A stretch of 64,000 bases of DNA from Tessaracoccus sp. (GTDB lineage Bacteria > Actinomycetota > Actinomycetes > Propionibacteriales > Propionibacteriaceae): NCBI RefSeq assembly GCF_016714275.1, contig NZ_JADJNP010000008.1, positions 1-64,000 on the forward strand, written 5' to 3'. The notes beneath the pieces are model-generated. The model did no database searches, was not told the DNA's origin, and saw only the letters and a list, made by a program, of their open reading frames with translations. Both the position numbers and the translations under genes were made by a program. Position 1 is the stretch's first letter. Every line of letters starts with the position of its first letter. Shown here piece after piece: positions 53,586 to 61,349 of this stretch.

Positions 53586-56236
53586 TCGGGCAGTGGTACT
53601 GGGTCCGTGCCAAGCACGGCAAGCGGGCGGCGTGGGGCAGCGCCGATGACCCGGACGTGATCCCAGACGCCGCGGCAGCCGCTGCGCCGGCGCCGTCAGA
53701 CGCCGTCGTCGACGACGCCGCGGGCGCCGACGCTGACGACGACGCAGGCACGGTTGTCGAGGCTGAGGTCGCGACGGCGATCCAGCGCGCCGTCGACACC
53801 GTGGATACATCAGACGAGGCGTCAGCACCGCCGCCGACGCGATGGCTCGGGTGTGTCGTCCACGTCGGGTCGAACTACGCGCGGCTGTGCGGGTACGGCG
53901 ACAACACGCACGACGGGTACCGCGTCCACTTCGACGTCTTCGAGCGGGTATGCGTGCTCGAGCCGGATCCGGAACCCTACCTGGCCACGCAAGAAGACCG
54001 ACACCGCCGCAAGGTCCAGGCATTGATGGGCGAGATCCAACGCGTCGCGGCCGCGCTGGGTGCAGGGACGTTTGCGCCGCTGGCGCCCGGCGCAGAGACG
54101 ACCGCGCTGGCAGTGGCGCACGGCGTCGCCGACGTCAAGGCGCACCAGGCGGCGCTCGTGCAGGCCAAGGAACAGACGCTCCCGGCGCTGTTCGCGCAGA
54201 TGAAGCGCGAGCACGAGGCGTGGGTCGAGTGGATGCGCTTCAGGATTCTGCCGTCCCAGGCCCAGGCGGCCCAGGCGACCGAGGTCTACGCGGCGTTGAA
54301 CGATCGGATCTTCACGGTCGAGCTGTATGCCGGGCTGATCGAGACGGTGACCTGCATCCAGGAGGGCCCGCCCGCTGCGCCTGACGCGAAGGTCCACATC
54401 CACCAGCGGCGGCACTACATGGACGAGGAGTGCCTGGCAAACTATACCCGCGGCGGGATGCACGCGGAGGGTCTCGCCGACTTCGAGGCGTGGCTTTGCA
54501 AGCCTGAGAACCTCGATCGCATCCTGCCGCATCCGCGGTCGATCGTCGCGTTCAGGATCCGGCGGCGCGAGCACCGTGATCGTGCGGAGGCTGATTGGCA
54601 GACGCTCCTGGCGTTGGCGCTCAACGGGGACCCCGACAAGTACACGTACCTATACCTTCGCAACGGCGCCCAGGTCTACCAGCTCGCGACGCGGATCGAT
54701 TTCGACGCCGAGCTGTTCCCGGACACGACGCACGACACGTTGGTCAACAACGCAACGTTGTACGTCAACGCAGACGGCAAGACCATCGATCAACGGGCGT
54801 ACGATAGTCGTGTCGCGGACTACGAGGCGCGCGTGCGGGCGTACCCAGAAGCGTACGCAGCGTGGGCAGCCGCGAATGCGCGGTACGAGCAGTACGAAGC
54901 GTGGCGGGAGCAGCACGATGCCGACGATGCTGACGATGCCGACGATGCCGACGACGCCGACGACGCCGACGCCGATGCCGACGCCGATGCCGACGACACG
55001 ACGGGCGGCACGGGCGCGCCGGCGCCTGAGCGTGTGTCGTGGCCCGGCTCGCCGCCATGCGAACCGTCGCCGCCGCGGTACGAGCTGTGCGACCGCACCA
55101 GCCTGTACTACGACGACGCGATGGACGGCGTAGTAAAGGCGACGCGTGCGCACAACAAGATCGCGGTCGTCGTCCAGGGCTTGCTCGATCGTTCGCCGGT
55201 GTTCCATCCGCACCCGCCGTGGCGAATCTGGACACCCGAAGGTGCGGCGCAGGGCATCGTGTTGGTCCACGACGCGACGCGCGCGCTGGTCAGCGGGCCT
55301 GCGCCGGACTTCGAGGCGTACCGTGCGGCCAAGAACGCCACGATCCGTGTTGGCACGCGGGTCACCGGACAACACGACGCATGGCTCCGTGCCGAGGCCC
55401 GGAAGGAAAACGCCCGTCGCGCGAACGCGGTGCGTCAGCGACACCGTGATCGGACGGATCTCGTGCGCTACCAACCACCCGGCAACCCCGGCCCCGGTGT
55501 CGTCGCCACCGTCACCCGCGTGCTGCGCAACGGCAACTGCGTCTTCACGTGGACGTCGACGGTCAACCGTCGGCGGCGTGTTGGATTCCGGCGACAGTCT
55601 GTGACCGTGCCCGTGACGCGCAACCACCGGTTCGTCTGTCCTCAGGCTGAGCTGCTCAACGTCGACGCGTACGCCACCGGTGACTACAAGCAGTTCTACG
55701 CGGACCCACGGACACGCATGGACTACGTCGTGTGGGCGCCGCTGTTGCTCATCGCCGAGGACGCGAGCGTCGGGATCGGCACGCCGGAGCGTCGTCAGTT
55801 GGCACGTCAGGCGCTAGCGCGGCGGTTGGTTAAGGCATACACCGAGCGGCGCGCCGCCGGAACCAGAACACCGAAGTCAAAGGCCAGCGCGTTCGGTCGG
55901 ATGGAGGAGCCGCCGTTGTGGACCGCGCTTGCTAACGCGCAAGCCTACGACGGGGACGGCTGGTCCCATAGCGGGTCAGGTACGGAGATGGTGATCGCGC
56001 ACCGTGCCGACGTCTCTGTCGTTGGTTATATCTGGCATGACGACGCGACCCCGCTGACGGCGCGCGTGACGACGACCGATGCCCGCGTCGCGTGGGCCTG
56101 GGTCAAGCAGCCCGACCGTGGCGGTGTCTCCACGTTCACTGATCTGCAAGCAGCCGCGGACTACGTCATCGAACTGGTCCGTACGCAGCAAGTCGCGTGC
56201 ACGGATGACGTACCCGTCACGCCGAGCGACGACTGA
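53582..56236 (+). CDS. 884-residue protein with Asp/Ala repeat
   Basis: Starts at a GTG overlapping the previous stop. The N-terminal 85 residues are acidic and low in complexity (ADADDDAGTVVEAEVATAI). A long helical region carries coiled-coil segments; residues about 445-475 are a run of Asp-Ala-Asp units encoded by tandem GACGCC-like hexamers. The C-terminal third has basic NRRRRVGFRRQSVTVPV and KQFYADPRTRMDYVVWAPL. No enzyme motif is recognised. It is the largest gene here and may be a virion-internal or DNA-organising protein. Confidence 0.7.
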   Translation: MIGQWYWVRAKHGKRAAWGSADDPDVIPDAAAAAAPAPSDAVVDDAAGADADDDAGTVVEAEVATAIQRAVDTVDTSDEASAPPPTRWLGCVVHVGSNYARLCGYGDNTHDGYRVHFDVFERVCVLEPDPEPYLATQEDRHRRKVQALMGEIQRVAAALGAGTFAPLAPGAETTALAVAHGVADVKAHQAALVQAKEQTLPALFAQMKREHEAWVEWMRFRILPSQAQAAQATEVYAALNDRIFTVELYAGLIETVTCIQEGPPAAPDAKVHIHQRRHYMDEECLANYTRGGMHAEGLADFEAWLCKPENLDRILPHPRSIVAFRIRRREHRDRAEADWQTLLALALNGDPDKYTYLYLRNGAQVYQLATRIDFDAELFPDTTHDTLVNNATLYVNADGKTIDQRAYDSRVADYEARVRAYPEAYAAWAAANARYEQYEAWREQHDADDADDADDADDADDADADADADADDTTGGTGAPAPERVSWPGSPPCEPSPPRYELCDRTSLYYDDAMDGVVKATRAHNKIAVVVQGLLDRSPVFHPHPPWRIWTPEGAAQGIVLVHDATRALVSGPAPDFEAYRAAKNATIRVGTRVTGQHDAWLRAEARKENARRANAVRQRHRDRTDLVRYQPPGNPGPGVVATVTRVLRNGNCVFTWTSTVNRRRRVGFRRQSVTVPVTRNHRFVCPQAELLNVDAYATGDYKQFYADPRTRMDYVVWAPLLLIAEDASVGIGTPERRQLARQALARRLVKAYTERRAAGTRTPKSKASAFGRMEEPPLWTALANAQAYDGDGWSHSGSGTEMVIAHRADVSVVGYIWHDDATPLTARVTTTDARVAWAWVKQPDRGGVSTFTDLQAAADYVIELVRTQQVACTDDVPVTPSDD
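54918..55000 (+). repeat. Asp-Ala codon repeat inside the 884-residue gene
   Basis: About fourteen tandem GAYGCN/GAC units give (D-A-D)n. Copy number in such arrays changes readily by slippage; length remains in frame here. Confidence 0.7.
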
Positions 56237-56253
56237 TCAGCGGCCGACTTGGT

Positions 56254-56282
56254 TTGACATCCACCGTCGCATATGCGAAAGT
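56254..56282 (+). promoter_or_regulatory. Promoter with operator TCGC-ATAT-GCGA in the spacer
   Basis: TTGACA (56254-56259), 17 bases, GAAAGT, 7 bases, GTG at 56290. The palindrome (56267-56278) fills the spacer and touches the -10. Confidence 0.65.
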
Positions 56283-56289
56283 AGGTCCC

Positions 56290-56611
56290 GTGACGAGAAC
56301 CATCGCCATCTACGGTGGCAGCTTCGACCCACCCCACGTCGGCCACCTGCTCGTCGCGGCGCACGTCCTCGCGACGCAGCCCATCGACGTGCTCTGGTTC
56401 GTCCCGACGCACACGCACATGCTCGGCAAGCCGTTGACGGCGTTCGCGCACCGGTTCGAGATGACGCGGCGGCTTACGGCGCCGTTGCAGCGGCGTACCC
56501 GCGTTCGTCAAGCGTTGGCCGGAGGACCGCAAGACGCGCAACATCCGGCGCGCCTGCGTGCTGTTTCAGCGCGACGGCGTGATCTCGACGACCGAACCGG
56601 CCGTGGACTGA
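56290..56611 (+). pseudogene. Broken NadD-like nucleotidyltransferase
   Basis: The first 60 residues are a clear NadD/cytidylyltransferase start: IAIYGGSFDPPHVGHLLVAA, VLWFVPTHTHMLGKPL and HRFEMTRRL. After about residue 62 the same frame turns into nonsense to a stop at 56661, while another frame reads a plausible ending (FVKRWPEDRKTRNIRR, CVLFQRDGVISTTEPAVD) to a stop at 56611. Complete NadD is about 200 residues, so a deletion with frameshift, or a sequencing indel, has removed about half. Confidence 0.65.
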
Positions 56612-56620
56612 CGGAACAAG

Positions 56621-56989
56621 ATGACCACATCAACCGAGTACCGAATCACGATCGACCGTGAGCTGTGGCGGACCGAGCGCGGCGACGACGTCATCCAGCA
56701 CCTCGACGAGGTGATCAGCGTATTCACGGCCGCCGTGGATGACTACGCGGCCGTCGACCTGGCGCTCTGGATGCGCTACACGCGCGTCCGTCCGTCGCCG
56801 GCCGTGTGGGCACTGACGGTCGGTGTCCGGCGCCCGGCTGCCGTGTTCGTGCAGCCCTGCGTCGTCGTGGTCGTGCCTGGTTCACGGTTCGACGACGGCA
56901 CGTTGCTCCACATCGAAACGATCAAGGGCGACGAGAACGACGCCCAACTGCGGCAGCTGGTGACGCAGCTCCGCGCGAAAGCCCGGTGA
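56621..56989 (+). CDS. Hypothetical alpha/beta protein
   Basis: 122 residues (MTTSTEYRITIDRELWRTER...). Strand and helix alternation, VFVQPCVVVVVPGSRFDDGTLLHIETIKGD, no metal motif. GGAACAAG precedes ATG. Unknown. Confidence 0.65.
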   Translation: MTTSTEYRITIDRELWRTERGDDVIQHLDEVISVFTAAVDDYAAVDLALWMRYTRVRPSPAVWALTVGVRRPAAVFVQPCVVVVVPGSRFDDGTLLHIETIKGDENDAQLRQLVTQLRAKAR

Positions 56990-56993
56990 ACCT

Positions 56994-57308
56994 ATGGCCA
57001 CCCGCAAGACACCCAAGAAGCGTGCTCCGGCATGGACCAAGAAAGTCGACCTACAGGCGTTCTCGAGCACCGGCTCCGGGATGCGCCAGGAGGTGATGAT
57101 CCACGTCTACTGGTCGGCACGCGGCGACGAGCGCGACGCCCGTGAAGGCGGCCGAGGCCACCTCATGCAGCGCGACAAGGTGACGGCTGACCTGGGGCTC
57201 GACGCGGCGCCCGTCCCCGGCTTCACCGAAGCCGAGATGCAGATGATCACGTCCGCCGCGAAGATCGCCGCGATCAAGTGCCTGCGCGCGCGTGCACGGC
57301 GGAAGTGA
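56994..57308 (+). CDS. Basic hypothetical protein
   Basis: 104 residues. Basic start (MATRKTPKKRAPAWTKKVDL), strand HIHVYWSARGD-like centre, C-terminal helix AAKIAAIKCLRARARRK. Overlaps the next GTG. Possibly nucleic-acid-binding. Confidence 0.65.
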   Translation: MATRKTPKKRAPAWTKKVDLQAFSSTGSGMRQEVMIHVYWSARGDERDAREGGRGHLMQRDKVTADLGLDAAPVPGFTEAEMQMITSAAKIAAIKCLRARARRK

Positions 57309-57631
57309 GCGCGCGCCCCGTGCGGATCCACCACTGCCTTAGCGTGACGCAATACGAATGGCACGCGCACGCCCGCGTCGAGATCGTCCGCGACGCGATC
57401 ATCATCGACGCCGACGCGCCGTCGCGCCCGGCGTGCTGCAAGGCCATCAACGCTGCGCTCATCGACGTCTGTGCGCGGTGGCGTTCGCCGACGGCCATCC
57501 GGACGACCTTCCGGTGTGGCAGCGCCGACGCGTACTACGTCATCGTGTTCGCCGGGGACGCGACCCCAACGGTCGCGCTGTATACCGAGTCTGCGGCCGC
57601 GTACGTCGCGAGCACGGAGGGGCCCGTCTGA
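57305..57631 (+). CDS. Hypothetical protein
   Basis: 108 residues (VSARPVRIHHCLSVTQYEWH...). Alternating strands, three or four cysteines and CCKAINAALIDVCARW helix. GTGA and TGATG junctions show tight coupling. Unknown. Confidence 0.6.
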   Translation: MSARPVRIHHCLSVTQYEWHAHARVEIVRDAIIIDADAPSRPACCKAINAALIDVCARWRSPTAIRTTFRCGSADAYYVIVFAGDATPTVALYTESAAAYVASTEGPV

Positions 57632-57990
57632 TGCCGAAGCACTGCCATACGTGGAAATTCGCGGAGTACCGCGCGGCGTGGGGCACGACCGGTGTTTCGG
57701 GCCGCGGCCAGACGCTGCCGCACTACCGTGAGTGTAGGGCCTGCGGGCACTCGGAACGCCGGAAATTCGTCGACGGCAAGTCCAAATGGGTGACGACGTT
57801 CTGCGCGAACACGCCGGATGCCGTCTACGCCTGGCTATGCGAGCACCAACGCAACGGCTACCGAGTCCATCTGACACATCCGTGCCGGCCGTCGATCGAG
57901 CTGCCGGCCCTGGATGATCTGCCCGCGACGCCAAAAAATCGTCGCGCGGGCTTGCGCCAGGCCCGGACAGGGGATACCTGTCAGGGGTAG
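57631..57990 (+). CDS. Zinc-type small protein
   Basis: 119 residues. KHCHTWKFAEYRAAWG and YRECRACGHSERRKFVDGKSKWVTTFC are reminiscent of small phage zinc proteins with W-x-[EK]-C-x2-CG. The C-terminal 40 residues are Pro/Arg-rich. Its stop lies in the following inverted repeat. Confidence 0.65.
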   Translation: MPKHCHTWKFAEYRAAWGTTGVSGRGQTLPHYRECRACGHSERRKFVDGKSKWVTTFCANTPDAVYAWLCEHQRNGYRVHLTHPCRPSIELPALDDLPATPKNRRAGLRQARTGDTCQG

Positions 57991-58016
57991 GTTTTAATAT
58001 ATTTTAAGCCTACCCC
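57984..58016. promoter_or_regulatory. AT-core inverted repeat
   Basis: GGGGTAGG and CCTACCCC (8 bases each) enclose TTTTAATATATTTTAAG, itself almost palindromic and the most AT-rich stretch of the region. It contains TAATAT/TATATT -10-like boxes for both strands. Promoter, operator or terminator; the next gene starts 30 bases on. Confidence 0.6.
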
Positions 58017-58046
58017 CATGGGTCCGGGCTCCACGACCAGGAAATC

Positions 58047-58415
58047 ATGACGACCAAGCCTGCAGACACGCGCGCCGTCCACGGCACGTACATCCGAGAC
58101 GACCGACGTTGGCGTTTCGTCCGAGAGATCTCGGTCGATGAGGCCGCGCAGCTGCTCGGAATCCCCGAGGCGGAACGCCAACGTACGCGGTGTCCCAAAC
58201 ACCGCGCGTGGTCCTGGTCGCATCGCGACTGTACGCGCTGCAACGGCACCGGCTACCTGCCTGAGCACCTGTGGCTGGACAAGGGCTTTATCGTCATCGG
58301 CCACGCCATCGACCCCGGCAAGGGCAAGTTCACGTACACGTTCCCGGCCGGCGTACAGGCCGTCGCGCTGCACGATGGTCGGTACGTGCTCTACGTGTTC
58401 GGGGCTGTGCCGTGA
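58047..58415 (+). CDS. Zinc-ribbon-type hypothetical protein
   Basis: 122 residues. RTRCPKHRAWSWSHRDCTRCNGTGYLP contains C-x2-H...C-x2-CNGTG, similar to DnaJ-type CxxCxGxG half-sites. The N-terminal region has SVDEAAQLLGIPEAERQ, a helix pair. AGGAAATC before ATG. Ends in a GTGA overlap. Confidence 0.65.
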   Translation: MTTKPADTRAVHGTYIRDDRRWRFVREISVDEAAQLLGIPEAERQRTRCPKHRAWSWSHRDCTRCNGTGYLPEHLWLDKGFIVIGHAIDPGKGKFTYTFPAGVQAVALHDGRYVLYVFGAVP

Positions 58416-58939
58416 GTGAGATCCACGACACCCGCCTGGACCCGTGCCCATTTTGCGGCCACGCGCCGTGGCTTGTTCACCGCTTCAGCACTACGCGGTT
58501 GTATTTGGTGCGGTGTCCGTCGTGCAGCGCTACGCTGAGGGAGCACACGACACCCAAGGCTGTGATCGAAGCGTGGAACACCCGCGCCTGGTCGCCGCCG
58601 GCGCCGCCGCCGGCGCCGCCAGCGCTGCCGTGGTCGCGTAGCGCACGCTGCTGCTACCACATGTTTGATGCGTTGGGCTCGCGGCCTTCCCATGACATCA
58701 TGATCCCACACGGGCCTACTGCCGGTGTGTTGTCCGTGATCGGGCGTGAGTGGTTAACGACGTCGGCGATTGCCGCTGGTGTGGGGCTTAGCGTGTTCGA
58801 TGCGTACGATGCCTTGAATGGGCTCGTCTACGCCGGTGGCATCGTCCGTCGATTTTGGTGCGATCACGCTGCCCTCGACGGCCACTACGGCTGCGTTACC
58901 TGCTCCGCGAACCCGCTGAGGCACGAATGGCGCCGGTGA
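58412..58939 (+). CDS. Lar-family anti-restriction domain plus winged-helix-like domain
   Basis: 175 residues. LDPCPFCGHAPWLVHRF...YLVRCPSCSATLREHTTPKAVIEAWNTRA is the Lar (restriction alleviation) zinc-ribbon with the hallmark AWNTRA. After a Pro/Ala linker, a second domain (VIGREWLTTSAIAAGVGLSVFDAYDALNGLVYAGGIV) looks like a winged helix, and CDHAALDGHYGCVTC adds another Cys/His set. Lar proteins reduce type I restriction of the element. The fusion to a DNA-binding domain is unusual. Confidence 0.75.
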   Translation: MSEIHDTRLDPCPFCGHAPWLVHRFSTTRLYLVRCPSCSATLREHTTPKAVIEAWNTRAWSPPAPPPAPPALPWSRSARCCYHMFDALGSRPSHDIMIPHGPTAGVLSVIGREWLTTSAIAAGVGLSVFDAYDALNGLVYAGGIVRRFWCDHAALDGHYGCVTCSANPLRHEWRR

Positions 58940-59727
58940 ACGACGACGACTGGGTTGAGACCTACGTTGCCGCCCGGAGACCGCCGCCGCAGTACAAGCT
59001 GCCTGACGGCACGGTCACGGAAGACCGCGATCAGTGGGCCGCCGCGTGGGTCCGCCTCGGCAAGGCCGTTGAGCCGTTCTTCCCGGGCTACGAGGCCATC
59101 GGCTTCGACCCGCTCCTCGAGTTCGTCACGCATACGCCGCGGCCGTTCGCGGCGTCGTTCAAGTTGACACCCGACCAAGCCCAACTGCTGTTGGCGCACG
59201 CCTCCAACCTCCCACCCATCGAGCACGCCATGCCCAAGTACACCATCGCCGAGATCGTCGACAAGTTCCAGCGCGACCTGACGGCGGCCGTCATCGACCA
59301 CGTCACCGAACTGCTCGCACCGCTGGGGCCGCGAGCGGAGGCGCCCGCACCGGCGACGGCGTTGCCGCCGGCATTGCCGTCGGCATCGTCGACCGGCGAC
59401 GCGGCCAAGGCGGCGCGGATGGCCGCCAAGCCGGCACCCAAGCGACAGCTTGGCGAGAAGCGCGACCGCAAGGTCATCGCAGCGGTCGCCGAGGTACTCG
59501 CGACCTACATCACCAAGCACCCCGGCCAGCGCGTCGAACAGATCAACGCCGGGCTCAACCTGACGACGCCCGAGGTCGTGCTGCCGTTGCGGCAGTTGAT
59601 CAAGGCCGGGCGCGTGCGGACGACGGGCAAGCTGCGCGCGACGCGCTACTTCCCGACGACGCGGTACGCGCCGGCGGCGAAGGCCGCACCCGCGAAGCCC
59701 GCGATGAAGGGCAAGTCCAAGGCGTGA
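58936..59727 (+). CDS. DNA-binding-like protein with winged helix and Lys/Ala tail
   Basis: 263 residues. The C-terminal IAAVAEVLATYITKHPGQRVEQINAGLNL...VVLPLRQLIKAGRVRTTGKLRATRYFP is a winged-helix domain with the wing RTTGKLRATRYF, followed by KAAPAKPAMKGKSKA. The N-terminal domain is helical (QAQLLLAHASNLP, IAEIVDKFQRDLTAAV). Located just before the integrase; it may be a nucleoid-type or recombination accessory factor. GTGA coupled to the Lar gene. Confidence 0.7.
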   Translation: MNDDDWVETYVAARRPPPQYKLPDGTVTEDRDQWAAAWVRLGKAVEPFFPGYEAIGFDPLLEFVTHTPRPFAASFKLTPDQAQLLLAHASNLPPIEHAMPKYTIAEIVDKFQRDLTAAVIDHVTELLAPLGPRAEAPAPATALPPALPSASSTGDAAKAARMAAKPAPKRQLGEKRDRKVIAAVAEVLATYITKHPGQRVEQINAGLNLTTPEVVLPLRQLIKAGRVRTTGKLRATRYFPTTRYAPAAKAAPAKPAMKGKSKA

Positions 59728-59743
59728 TCGTGTAAGGTACATC

Positions 59744-60667
59744 GTGATCGATCTTCTCAAGCTCGTCCAGGATGCCCGGTCGCTCCGCGACCGCACCAAG
59801 CGCGCCTACGCCACCGGCGTCCGGCAGTGGCTCGAGTTCGCCGGCCACGACCCTGCCGGCTGGACGCCTGTCCAGGCCCAGGCGTTCTACGACCACATGC
59901 TCAAGCGGCTGTCGCCGGCGACGCTCAACAACGTCACCGTCGTCGGGCTCCAGTTCGCGTTCGACCGCGCGAACACGCTCTACGGCATCCCGAACCCGAT
60001 CGGCGCGATCGACCCCGCCAAGCCGCCCGTGGACCGCGACGATGTCCGCCGCGCGTTGACGGCGCCGCAGGTCAAGGCGCTGCTCGCGGCGTGCGCCGGG
60101 ACGCGGCTGATCGACCACCGCGACCATGCCCTGGTGACGCTCGGCCTCTACACAGGCATGCGCGCGATGAGCCTGGCCGCAGTCGAGACCTGGGAGCCCG
60201 GCGACGACGACACGTACTGGCTCTGCCGGGTGCCGCTCAAGGGCGGCGCGTTGTACAGCGTTCCCGTGGACGCGCGCGTCCGTCAGGCGCTCGCGCCGTA
60301 CGCCGACGCCGTCTCGCCGGGTCGGCTGTTCCAGCAGATCCGCCCCCGCGTCACACCCGACGGCGATACGACGGTCCCGGTTGGCGGGCTGAGCGAGGAC
60401 GGCGTCTACCGGGCGCTGCGGACCCGCGGTACCGCCGCCGGGTTGACCTTCCACCCCCACCTGTTGCGGCACACGTTCGTGACGTGGTGCCGCAGCGGTG
60501 GCGTCGACGAGCTGCTCATCGCGGCCGTGACGGGGCACAAGCCCCAGGCCGCCGTCCGGATGCTCGACACGTACACCGACAAACGCCAGCTGGCGCGCGA
60601 CGCCGCGCGCCTGTGCTACGCCGCGGTCGCGGCACGGCTGGCGGAGCCACCTGATCGAAAGGACTGA
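59744..60667 (+). CDS. Tyrosine recombinase (XerC/D-like integrase)
   Basis: 307 residues. N-terminal SAM-like DNA-binding domain (SLRDRTKRAYATGVRQWLEFAG). Catalytic set: TGMRAMSL with Arg140, HPHLLRHTFVTW with His239 and Arg242, TGHKPQAAV with His/Gly near 265, and nucleophile Tyr277 in DTYTDK. All expected residues are there, so it should be active. GTG start 5 bases after TAAGGT. No nearby tRNA or direct repeat marks an att site; it could resolve dimers or integrate. Confidence 0.9.
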   Translation: MIDLLKLVQDARSLRDRTKRAYATGVRQWLEFAGHDPAGWTPVQAQAFYDHMLKRLSPATLNNVTVVGLQFAFDRANTLYGIPNPIGAIDPAKPPVDRDDVRRALTAPQVKALLAACAGTRLIDHRDHALVTLGLYTGMRAMSLAAVETWEPGDDDTYWLCRVPLKGGALYSVPVDARVRQALAPYADAVSPGRLFQQIRPRVTPDGDTTVPVGGLSEDGVYRALRTRGTAAGLTFHPHLLRHTFVTWCRSGGVDELLIAAVTGHKPQAAVRMLDTYTDKRQLARDAARLCYAAVAARLAEPPDRKD

Positions 60668-60670
60668 ACG

Positions 60671-60925
60671 ATGCCGCCGACTATCCGCACTACCGTCGAC
60701 ACCTTGGGCAACGTCACCGCGATCGAGACCTATCAGGGGGCGGGCTGTGACGATTACCGTCGCGCCGGTCAGGTCGTGGGCCGTCCCCGTCATCCAGCGC
60801 GGCGACGTCGCCGACCTGATCCACAGCCTGGTCGATCAGCTCAAACTGTGCCGGGACTGCTACGAGCCGCGGGATCAACCCGACCACACGTGCGTGCGTA
60901 CGTGGTTGTGGCGGGCGTGGGCTGA
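60671..60925 (+). CDS. DUF2997-like small protein (3' end uncertain)
   Basis: 84 residues as read. PTIRTTVDTLGNVTAIETYQGAGCDDYRRAGQVVG resembles DUF2997 proteins (I-x-V-T-V-D-x-x-G-N-V-T-x-E-T-x-G-x-x-G-x-x-C). After this the frame becomes Arg/Pro-rich like an antisense shadow and overlaps the next gene. A one-base shift near 60746 would end it sensibly at TGA. DUF2997 function is unknown. Confidence 0.45.
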   Translation: MPPTIRTTVDTLGNVTAIETYQGAGCDDYRRAGQVVGRPRHPARRRRRPDPQPGRSAQTVPGLLRAAGSTRPHVRAYVVVAGVG

Positions 60926-61061
60926 GGATCGGTCGCGGGTCTGTGACTGCGGTGTCGTCTACGCGACGACCGAGGCCGCGGCACGTACGAGTGCGTGGGT
61001 GGCACTCGGCGGCCCGTGGCGGTCGCAGGTCGTCGAGATGCAGGTCGAGGCGTGGCAGTGA
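60747..61061 (+). CDS. Zinc-type hypothetical protein
   Basis: 104 residues from GTG. LVDQLKLCRDCYEPRDQPDHTCVRTWLW and RVCDCGVVYATTEAAAR give C-x2-C, H-x-C and C-x-C. The Cys set suggests one or two zincs. Overlaps the gene before and the next by GTGA. Confidence 0.6.
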   Translation: MTITVAPVRSWAVPVIQRGDVADLIHSLVDQLKLCRDCYEPRDQPDHTCVRTWLWRAWAEDRSRVCDCGVVYATTEAAARTSAWVALGGPWRSQVVEMQVEAWQ

Positions 61062-61297
61062 ACGCCGCGTGGACCGCGCGCAATATCCAGTGCGCCGGCA
61101 TCCGCTACGACGATACCACCCCGGAACTGTACGTGACGACCGTCGGATCGCTCGCGGTCGTCCACACGCGCGAGTACCGCATCGCCGCGGTCGCGGTCGT
61201 GACCGCGGCCGGGGCGCCACGGGTCGTCAGCCGTGTCGACGACCCCGACCCAAAGCGCAAGTCGTACTCGAAACGGCGCAAGGCAACCTCCGCTTGA
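61058..61297 (+). CDS. Hypothetical basic protein
   Basis: 79 residues (VNAAWTARNIQCAGIRYDDT...). Strand-rich, with DPKRKSYSKRRKATSA as tail. Its end overlaps the next promoter. Unknown. Confidence 0.6.
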   Translation: MNAAWTARNIQCAGIRYDDTTPELYVTTVGSLAVVHTREYRIAAVAVVTAAGAPRVVSRVDDPDPKRKSYSKRRKATSA

Positions 61298-61338
61298 CCT
61301 TGGACGCGACACCCGCTATCGTGAATTCTCAAACGCGA
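61294..61338 (+). promoter_or_regulatory. Promoter with operator variant
   Basis: TTGACC, exactly 17 bases, TATCGT (61317-61322), then TCTC-AAAC-GCGA (61327-61338) at the expected transcript start, GAGGGGGG ribosome-binding site and ATG at 61350. Confidence 0.65.
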
Positions 61339-61349
61339 GGGGGGCTACG

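Noticed and set aside
59744..60667. Integrase-flanking attachment site
   Set aside because: I looked for direct repeats or a tRNA 3' end around 59.6-60.9 kb and saw none; a site elsewhere cannot be excluded.
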